From an uncultured bacterium (lineage in GTDB: Bacteria; Patescibacteriota; Minisyncoccia; CAIUEV01), in NCBI GenBank assembly GCA_903898335.1, contig CAIUEV010000099.1, forward strand, positions 1-5,996: 5,996 bases of DNA, read 5' to 3'. How positions within the stretch are numbered: position 1 is the stretch's first letter; each line of letters opens with the position of its first letter. Position numbers and translations under genes: made by a program. Positions 1 through 4,555 of this stretch are shown here, piece by piece. The notes under the pieces are model-generated. The model was not told the DNA's origin. It worked only from the letters and a program-made list of their open reading frames with translations, and did no database searches.

Positions 1-425
1 AATATCGACTGAATTTGATTATCTCTCATCAATTCATTAAGCAGCTCTCCGAGAAAATTCGGGACTCGGTTTTTGGCAATGTCGGTTCGCTTGTTTCTTT
101 CAGAGTTGGCCCGGCGGATGCGGATGAGGTGAGTAAACAATTCGAGCCAGTATTCAATTCTTATGATTTGATGAACCTGGATAATTTCAATGCGTATGTA
201 AAATTGCTGGTCGGCGGGCAAGCGGAAATTCCGTTCAGTTTGCAGACCATCAAGCCGGAAGAAGGAGATAGGGTGATGGCTAAAGAAGTCGTTGAATATT
301 CGCGTCAAAAATACGGAGGCGATCGCAAAAAAATTGAAGCGGAAATCAGAGAAAGACTCAGGGGCGGATCCGGTGAAAAAGTCAGTGGCGGCTTTGCTTT
401 GGAAAGCGATTTGCCGGTGAAATAA
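1..425 (+). CDS. C-terminal end of DUF87/HerA-FtsK-like type IV secretion (TraD/VirD4-type) ATPase, 5' truncated
   Basis: The open frame runs in from the left edge (first full codon at 3-5) and stops at TAA 423-425, so an internal TTG at 15 is not a real start. The visible 140 residues begin YRLNLIISHQFIKQL, followed by IRDSVFGNVGSLVSFRVGPADA, then FEPVF and a DLMNLDNFNAYVKLLVGG stretch. This order (an [A/S]HQ sensor-like strand, the FGNVG..SFRVG strand, and a final 'L.N...YVKL..GG...PFS..T' segment) is what I recall from the C-terminal end of the DUF87/TraM-recognition ATPases of CPR bacteria. Such proteins are hexameric motors related to conjugative coupling proteins and HerA, acting at the cytoplasmic membrane. 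The Walker A and B motifs would lie upstream, outside the window. The tail (about residues 95-140) is charged and Gly-rich and probably disordered. Family assignment is by recognition only; whether it moves DNA or protein cannot be told. Confidence 0.
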   Translation, partial: YRLNLIISHQFIKQLSEKIRDSVFGNVGSLVSFRVGPADADEVSKQFEPVFNSYDLMNLDNFNAYVKLLVGGQAEIPFSLQTIKPEEGDRVMAKEVVEYSRQKYGGDRKKIEAEIRERLRGGSGEKVSGGFALESDLPVK

Positions 426-492
426 AAATTTGTGTTTTTTAATTTTATCTTTAGAATAAGAATCAACGCTTAGAATCTCTGCGTGTAAAAGA

Positions 493-506
493 AAATCGAC
501 CGATTT
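493..506. promoter_or_regulatory. 14-bp inverted repeat overlapping the -35 box, possible operator
   Basis: AAATCG-AC-CGATTT is a perfect dyad with 6-bp arms and a 2-bp centre. Its right arm overlaps the first two bases of a consensus TTGACA at 505-510. A 2-nt centre is too tight for an RNA hairpin, so a protein-binding site that would compete with RNA polymerase is the more natural reading. No regulator gene lies nearby, and a 14-bp dyad can occur by chance in AT-rich DNA. Confidence 0.25.
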
Positions 507-533
507 GACAAATAAAAACAAAGCGCCTAATTT
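505..533 (+). promoter_or_regulatory. Putative sigma-70 promoter for the SpeD-family gene
   Basis: A perfect -35 hexamer TTGACA (505-510) is followed after 17 bp by TAATTT (528-533), which matches only three of six bases of the -10 consensus. The downstream ATG at 574 would be about 40 nt from the -10. The strong -35 in a spacer just before a gene supports a promoter; the weak -10 is the main doubt. Confidence 0.4.
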
Positions 534-573
534 CTATTTTGTTTTTAATTAATTTTTAGATCATAAAAAGAAA

Positions 574-936
574 ATGAACACGGGTATTCACCTCATCGGT
601 GATCTTTACGACTGTGCGTTTTCTCCCCTACTCGCATCGGAGGAAGGGGTGGAGGAGCTTAAGAAAAAAATCAGCGATAAAATTGCGGAAGTCGACTTGA
701 AGGAGTTGGGTAATTTTTACCATTATTTTGGACCGAACGCTTTAACGGCAGTCATTTGTCTCTCGGAATCACACATCAGTTTCCACAGCTGGGCCGATGA
801 AAAATACACCAGTTTGGACGTTTTTGTTTGCAATTACGAAAAAGATAATTCGGAAAAAGCCAGAAAAATATTCAATTATTTGATTGAAAACGTTTTTTGT
901 CCGAGTAGCAGTAAAAAACAGGAAATCGAAAGATAA
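574..936 (+). CDS. speD: SpeD-family pyruvoyl-dependent decarboxylase (S-adenosylmethionine decarboxylase proenzyme or a divergent paralogue)
   Basis: A 120-residue protein, close to the short bacterial/archaeal class 1B SpeD length. The family hallmark LSESHISFHSW is at residues 63-73. By alignment from memory with the Thermotoga maritima enzyme, Glu65-Ser66 is the self-cleavage bond (Ser66 becomes the pyruvoyl group), His71 matches its processing His68, and Cys86 its catalytic Cys83. The N-terminal GIHLIGDLYDC (residues 4-14) fits the family's first strand. The textbook reaction is decarboxylation of S-adenosylmethionine to supply aminopropyl groups for spermidine, in the cytoplasm. Oddities: the usual WPE after the cleavage site is W73-A74-D75, and the usual Ser55 is Thr58. 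No speE or other polyamine gene is adjacent. Some SpeD-family proteins are known to be arginine or ornithine decarboxylases, so family membership is firm but the substrate is not. The ATG at 574 is chosen because it directly precedes the conserved strand; upstream is only A-rich sequence with no clear Shine-Dalgarno. Confidence 0.9.
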   Translation: MNTGIHLIGDLYDCAFSPLLASEEGVEELKKKISDKIAEVDLKELGNFYHYFGPNALTAVICLSESHISFHSWADEKYTSLDVFVCNYEKDNSEKARKIFNYLIENVFCPSSSKKQEIER

Positions 937-995
937 ACTGCCGGATTTGCGATTTTGTTTTATCAAGATAAGGAACATTAAAATTTTTTGAGTTT

Positions 996-1022
996 TTGAC
1001 TTTACAAATTTTATGTTAAAAT
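996..1022 (+). promoter_or_regulatory. Putative extended -10 promoter for the membrane protein gene
   Basis: TTGACT (996-1001) lies 15 bp upstream of TAAAAT (1017-1022), a five-of-six match to the -10 consensus. TG at 1014-1015 with one intervening base makes it an extended -10, which tolerates the short spacer. The ATG follows 33 bp after the -10. The SpeD stop is 59 bp upstream of this element, so the membrane protein probably has its own transcription start. Confidence 0.5.
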
Positions 1023-1055
1023 TTATAAACTCAATAAATTCCTAATCTTTGAAAC

Positions 1056-1577
1056 ATGCTAAACAAAAATCAAATTCAAGAAGCCGTTCTTCAAACCAAA
1101 ACTTTCATTAATTTCGATAACCGGGCGTTGACGGAGACAGCTTTGGTCATGCTCGCAACCTTGTTGGCTCCGATTTTTTTGGCGCATACTGCCAACAATC
1201 AATGGATCGTCGGGCCTTTGGTGAATGCCGGACTTTTTTGGCTGGCCTTTAGAGTGGGCATCGGCAACGCAATTTTTATTGCTTTTTTACCGTCTTTAAT
1301 CGCTCTTTTTCGGGGTATGCTGCCGCCGCAAACAATCGCTTTGATTCCTTTCATTATTCTGGGTAACGTAGCCTTGATTGTCACGGCTAATTATTTCATT
1401 AAAAAACAAACCTTTGGTGTTCTGGCCGCCTCATTTTTGAAAGCCCTGTTGATAGTGACACCCGCTTTATTGATTCTACCAAAAGTTTCTTCCGCTTTGG
1501 TTTTCGCTTGGCCTCAATTGATCACAGCTTTGTTGGGAGGCGGAATCTATCTTTTGGTTAGTCGAAAAATACGTTGA
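1056..1577 (+). CDS. Six-helix integral membrane protein, ECF-transporter S-component-like (CPR family often labelled 'iron hydrogenase')
   Basis: A 173-residue, strongly hydrophobic protein with about six predicted membrane helices, near residues 26-43, 50-68, 69-86, 93-113, 119-142 and 151-168, after a soluble 20-residue N-terminus. Size, helix number and the pattern of internal Gly/Pro (IVGPLVNA at 51-58, MLPPQTIALIPF at 88-99, WPQLITALLGGG at 152-163) resemble a small CPR family that I recall as related to S components of energy-coupling-factor vitamin transporters. Databases often call its members 'iron hydrogenase', but this protein has no cysteine at all, so it cannot hold an iron-sulfur or H cluster. 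No ECF ATPase (EcfA) or EcfT gene is in the window, and the ligand cannot be guessed. The ATG at 1056 gives the expected short leader before helix 1; upstream has no Shine-Dalgarno. The gene ends in TGA (1575-1577), with only nine more sense codons if that is read through, so TGA as stop fits. Confidence 0.75.
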   Translation: MLNKNQIQEAVLQTKTFINFDNRALTETALVMLATLLAPIFLAHTANNQWIVGPLVNAGLFWLAFRVGIGNAIFIAFLPSLIALFRGMLPPQTIALIPFIILGNVALIVTANYFIKKQTFGVLAASFLKALLIVTPALLILPKVSSALVFAWPQLITALLGGGIYLLVSRKIR

Positions 1578-1647
1578 ATTTGCTTTTTAATTATTTTCTG
1601 CTAACTTAGAGAGGAAGATTATTGGTCTTCATTGAGTCGTTTATCTA

Positions 1648-1731
1648 CCGAGGGTGGCAGAGTGGTCAATTGCAACAGACTGTAAATCTGTCGGGCTTGT
1701 CCCTACGGGGGTTCGAATCCCTCTCCTCGGA
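1648..1731 (+). tRNA. tRNA-Tyr (anticodon GUA), class II with long variable arm
   Basis: A full cloverleaf can be drawn. The acceptor stem pairs CCGAGGG (1648-1654) with TCCTCGG (1724-1730), the seventh pair being G-U, and the discriminator is A1731. The D arm has stem GCA/TGC (1657-1659, 1671-1673) and loop GG at 1664-1665. The anticodon arm is ACAGA/TCTGT (1675-1679, 1687-1691) with loop CTGTAAA, placing GTA at 1682-1684. The long variable arm (about 1692-1706) has a GGG/CCC stem, as expected for bacterial tRNA-Tyr. The T arm is GGGGG/CCCTC (1707-1711, 1719-1723) around TTCGAAT. The discriminator is followed by CCG, so the terminal A, and probably the whole CCA, is added after transcription. 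The first pair is C1:G72, whereas bacterial tRNA-Tyr normally has G1:C72. Confidence 0.95.
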
Positions 1732-1755
1732 CCGAGAACCGATTAAATACAAAAA

Positions 1756-2844
1756 ATGTCTCGAAAATTAAAATATTTTCTGGTTCTTATAATTTTCGGC
1801 CTCTCATTTTGGATTTTGAGCGGAAGTATTTCCTCTTCAAAAGAAAAAGCCACTCCCAATTCTATTTGGAGTTCTTTCTCATCCAAAGAAGATAAAGATC
1901 AGGACGGACTGAAAAACGATGAAGAGAAAAAACTGGGAACCGATCCGGACAATCCCGACACGGATGGAGATAAAATCCTGGATGGGATTGAAGTCAAATC
2001 CGGCTATGATCCTCTCAAAAAAATGTCCGACGATCCGAAATCCGCGAGTAATGAAAATTCCAACACCAATGGAAATTCTAATAGTAACTCGAATTCCAAT
2101 GCAAACGCCAATATCAATGCAAATAAGAATGCGGCGGTGACGGGGGCAGTCCTGATTAATCCGGCCACCGGTCAATCGGTTAATTCGAATCAGAACGGTA
2201 CGGTTGAACAACCTTCTGCTGAAAACAGAAAAACATCCAATATAAATTACACCGAGCAGACTTTAGTTAAAAGTGACGAGTTGGTAGCGAAATACCGGCT
2301 TCATTTGAAGGAGTTTGATAAAATGGATGAGGAGACCAAAGCCAAAGTGGAACAGGAAGTGGCTGATTTTATCGCTCAAATGCTGCACCAGACCGGATTA
2401 GATTTCGCTTTTTCTGTTCCCGACAGCAAAATCGCATTGCGTGAAGGAGACTTGACTTTACCTGTTTATCTCGGTCAGGTAAAGGGAATTTTGAAAAAAT
2501 ACGGATTAGTAAAAGAAAATCAAAATATTGAGGATGGCATCCAAGAAATGGTTACGGCTATGACGGGAATGAGTCGCAGTGATATTGATTGGGCAAAAAT
2601 AAGTCTCTGGAAAAAAGATGTTCCCGCTGCCGAAAGTGAATTGTCCGCCTTGACTGTTAATAGTCAAATAAAACCGCTTCACGTTAGGGTGCTGAGAATT
2701 TTTGGGGCGTTGAATCTCGTTTTAAGCAATATGGAAGACAACGATTATTTTAAGGCGTTTATTGCCGCCGGGAGAGCGGATAAAGTCAACGAAGAAATCA
2801 AAAAGTTCGTTGAAGAAATGGAAAAAATTAAAAATAACAAATAA
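1756..2844 (+). CDS. Exported or membrane-anchored protein with thrombospondin type 3 calcium motifs and Asn-rich linker
   Basis: A 362-residue protein. Residues 1-5 are basic and 7-23 form one hydrophobic segment, so it is a signal anchor or signal peptide; there is no cysteine anywhere, so no lipobox. Residues 46-79 hold two thrombospondin type 3-like acidic motifs (DKDQDG at 46-51; DNPDTDGD at 65-72, followed by DGIE), typical of calcium-stabilised surface proteins. Residues 99-125 alternate Asn with small residues and form a flexible spacer. Residues 160-362 are a mainly helical, charged domain that I do not recognise, ending in a Lys/Glu-rich helix. The likely role is structural or adhesive on the outer face of the membrane, inferred from architecture only. 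It starts 24 nt after the tRNA-Tyr gene with no clear Shine-Dalgarno, and its stop is 6 nt before the next gene, so those two are probably co-transcribed. The ATG at 1756 is favoured because it is directly followed by the basic-hydrophobic leader. Confidence 0.75.
   Translation: MSRKLKYFLVLIIFGLSFWILSGSISSSKEKATPNSIWSSFSSKEDKDQDGLKNDEEKKLGTDPDNPDTDGDKILDGIEVKSGYDPLKKMSDDPKSASNENSNTNGNSNSNSNSNANANINANKNAAVTGAVLINPATGQSVNSNQNGTVEQPSAENRKTSNINYTEQTLVKSDELVAKYRLHLKEFDKMDEETKAKVEQEVADFIAQMLHQTGLDFAFSVPDSKIALREGDLTLPVYLGQVKGILKKYGLVKENQNIEDGIQEMVTAMTGMSRSDIDWAKISLWKKDVPAAESELSALTVNSQIKPLHVRVLRIFGALNLVLSNMEDNDYFKAFIAAGRADKVNEEIKKFVEEMEKIKNNK
2050..2130 (+). repeat. Alternating Asn-X low-complexity coding repeat
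   Basis: Codons 99-125 of the TSP3 protein give Asn at every second position, 14 times, with Ser, Ala, Thr, Gly, Glu, Ile or Lys between. Asn is AAT eleven times and AAC three times, and the Ser codons vary (TCC, TCT, AGT, TCG), so the DNA is not a clean tandem repeat. It is a protein-level repeat, a flexible linker separating the calcium motifs from the C-terminal domain. Confidence 0.85.
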
Positions 2845-2850
2845 TTTTTT

Positions 2851-3564
2851 ATGTCCCAAATTTTAAGAAAAACTTTTTTTGTTATCGGACTGGTTGTAGT
2901 TTTTCTTGCTCCGAATAAATCTTTTGCCTTGACTCCCAACGGTAGTCTTTTTCAGGAGTCGGGAGGAATGAGTGGCGGTTCGGTGCCGGCGCAGGCCCCG
3001 GATCAATATCAAGAGCCTCATTCAAGACAGGCGCAAAATCAAGTACCGGAGAAGTTGAAATTCGTTTTTCAAGGTCATTCCTACGGCATGCAGAGCATGG
3101 GCGGACATTTTGTCAGTGATGTCCAAACTCTGTTGGGCGACGTCGAGACAATCAACCGAGAAGCTTGGAACGATTTTTTTGGTAAAGCCAAGGAAGAGTT
3201 CGATCTTTACTCTTCGCCGGGAACGCCGATGGCTTTAGCCAGTGCGCCGGCCGGAGCTTTGGCGATTGGTGCTTTGGACAATGCGGCTGCTGTTGGCAAG
3301 CAAAACATGGAATTCGGTGTTCGTTTTTTGTTTGAAGGTCTTGGCAATCAACAAGGGGGCGATTGCAATGGAACGGTTAGAGGAATGCTTCGAGGTGATT
3401 GTCGATGGGGAACACCGCCCAACATCGAAGCTGCTATCTTCTCAAATATTATAGGAGGAGACGTTAATCTGAATCAGTTGGGCGGAGACTATGAAGTGTG
3501 GGGAGTCTCTCCGGCTCGTTCAACTTTGATCAACCTGATATTCAATCAAGGGCTTTTTCAATAA
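2851..3564 (+). CDS. Secreted protein of unknown function with N-terminal signal peptide
   Basis: A 237-residue protein that I do not recognise. Residues 1-26 look like a classic signal peptide: basic MSQILRK, hydrophobic 9-20, and a likely cleavage after SFA (24-26). Residues 35-66 are rich in Gly, Ser, Gln and Pro, probably a linker. The region 67-237 looks folded: an FVFQGHSYGMQSMGGHF stretch (71-87), a helix around 88-118, an Ala-rich hydrophobic stretch (127-148, APAGALAIGALDNAAA) that may be a buried helix or weak membrane segment, and a Gly-rich segment with the only two cysteines, Cys172 and Cys184, in GGDC...RGDCRWG. These could form a 12-residue disulfide loop outside the cell. The start lies 6 nt after the TSP3 gene, implying one transcript and possibly one surface assembly. 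No Shine-Dalgarno is seen, so translation may depend on coupling. The stop is 12 bp from the convergent rfbB stop. Confidence 0.7.
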   Translation: MSQILRKTFFVIGLVVVFLAPNKSFALTPNGSLFQESGGMSGGSVPAQAPDQYQEPHSRQAQNQVPEKLKFVFQGHSYGMQSMGGHFVSDVQTLLGDVETINREAWNDFFGKAKEEFDLYSSPGTPMALASAPAGALAIGALDNAAAVGKQNMEFGVRFLFEGLGNQQGGDCNGTVRGMLRGDCRWGTPPNIEAAIFSNIIGGDVNLNQLGGDYEVWGVSPARSTLINLIFNQGLFQ

Positions 3565-3576
3565 AATTTCAGTCGA

Positions 3577-4545
3577 TTATTTTTTGAGTTTTTTCCACCA
3601 ATCTTCGTTTTTTCTGTACCAATCGAGCGTCTGCTCTAATCCGGTAGTGAAATCGACCGTCGGTTTCCAGTCGAGATCTTTTTTAATTTTCGAAAAATCA
3701 ATAGCGTATCTCAAATCGTGACCTTTACGATCTTCCACATACTCAATCCAGCTTTCGTCTTTACCGAAGCTCTTGAGAATAGCTTTGGCAATCTCAATAT
3801 TGCTTTTTTCAGAATCTCCTCCCACACAATAAGTTTCGCCGATTTTTCCTTTTTTTAGAATAAGATCGATGGCTTGGCAGTGATCTTCGACGTAAAGCCA
3901 GTCTCTAACGTTAAGACCTTTTCCGTAAAGGGGGACTTTCTTACCCTCAATCAGGTTAGTCGCGAAAAAAGGAATCAATTTTTCGGGAAATTGAAAGGGG
4001 CCGTAATTATTGGAACAATTGGAAATGGTTACGGGCAATTTATGAGTGTGAAAATAGGCGCGCACCAAATGATCGGAAGAGGCTTTACTGGCCGAGTAGG
4101 GGCTACGGGGGTCATAGGCGGTTTGTTCGGAAAATTTTTCTCCGCCCTCCAAGCTTAAGCTGCCGTAGACTTCATCGGTAGAAACGTGATGGAAACGTAA
4201 ATTTCTTTTTCTGGCCGCTTCCAGCAGAACATGCGTTCCGATTACATTGGTGCGAACAAAAACTGAAGCATCCAAAATTGATCGGTCAACATGGCTTTCC
4301 GCTGCGAAATGAACGATAGCATCCAGGCCTTCGTCAGCAAGTCTCTCGACGAGCTCAGTGTCGCAAATATCTCCTCTGACAAACTGATAGCCGGGATGGT
4401 TTTCGATCTCTTTAAGATTGTCCGGATTGCCGGCGTAGGTTAGAAGATCAAGATTAATGATGTAGTCATTCGGATAATTTTTCAGCCAGTAAAGGATAAA
4501 GTTCGAGCCGATGAAGCCGGCGCCGCCGGTAACTAATAATTTCAT
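3577..4545 (-). CDS. rfbB: dTDP-glucose 4,6-dehydratase
   Basis: A 322-residue extended short-chain dehydrogenase, close to the usual RfbB/RmlB length. It turns dTDP-glucose into dTDP-4-keto-6-deoxyglucose using bound NAD, the second step toward dTDP-rhamnose and other deoxysugars for surface glycans, in the cytoplasm. Seen: NAD-binding GGAGFIGSN (7-15), the adenine-side Asp in NLDLLTYAGN (31-40), HFAAESHVDRS (79-89), the catalytic STDEVYG (122-128, Thr123-Asp124-Glu125), YSASK (150-154) giving the Tyr/Lys pair, NCSNNYGPFQFPEKLIP (176-192), and RDWLYVEDHC (214-223). All key residues are intact. The frame stays open back to 4614, but the ATG at 4543-4545 is chosen because it places MKLLVTGG at the normal N-terminus; the longer form would overlap the cca-like gene and add 23 residues foreign to the family. 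It lies 10 nt after that gene on the same strand, so the two are probably one transcript. No rfbA, rfbC or rfbD is in the window. Confidence 0.95.
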   Translation of the reverse strand: MKLLVTGGAGFIGSNFILYWLKNYPNDYIINLDLLTYAGNPDNLKEIENHPGYQFVRGDICDTELVERLADEGLDAIVHFAAESHVDRSILDASVFVRTNVIGTHVLLEAARKRNLRFHHVSTDEVYGSLSLEGGEKFSEQTAYDPRSPYSASKASSDHLVRAYFHTHKLPVTISNCSNNYGPFQFPEKLIPFFATNLIEGKKVPLYGKGLNVRDWLYVEDHCQAIDLILKKGKIGETYCVGGDSEKSNIEIAKAILKSFGKDESWIEYVEDRKGHDLRYAIDFSKIKKDLDWKPTVDFTTGLEQTLDWYRKNEDWWKKLKK

Positions 4546-4555
4546 ATTATTGGGA

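Noticed and set aside
424..440. AAAAA/TTTTT stem plus T-run after the secretion ATPase as a terminator
   Set aside because: A/T-only stem with no stable hairpin; likely just AT-rich spacer.
451..476. Direct repeat TTAGAAT at 451-457 and 470-476
   Set aside because: Seven bases in AT-rich DNA are easily chance, and no third copy is seen.
1056..1577. Annotation as an iron hydrogenase
   Set aside because: The protein has no cysteine and is almost entirely membrane helices.
1575..1604. TGA at 1575-1577 as a sense codon (code 25, as in Gracilibacteria/SR1)
   Set aside because: Reading through adds only ten short hydrophobic residues before TAA, and the protein already has a complete six-helix form with a basic C-terminus.
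1614..1630. Hairpin GAAGA/TCTTC just upstream of the tRNA as a terminator
   Set aside because: Only 5 bp with a 7-nt loop and no T-tract after it; too weak to call.
1726..1736. CTCGG-A-CCGAG palindrome at the tRNA 3' end, as an attachment site
   Set aside because: It is the acceptor strand followed by five trailer bases; no integrase gene or distant repeat of the tRNA end is in the window.
769..2211. Minus-strand open frames under the SpeD, membrane protein and TSP3 genes
   Set aside because: Compositional shadows; for example, the Ile/Arg-rich frame at 1879-2211 mirrors the acidic and Asn repeats of the real gene.
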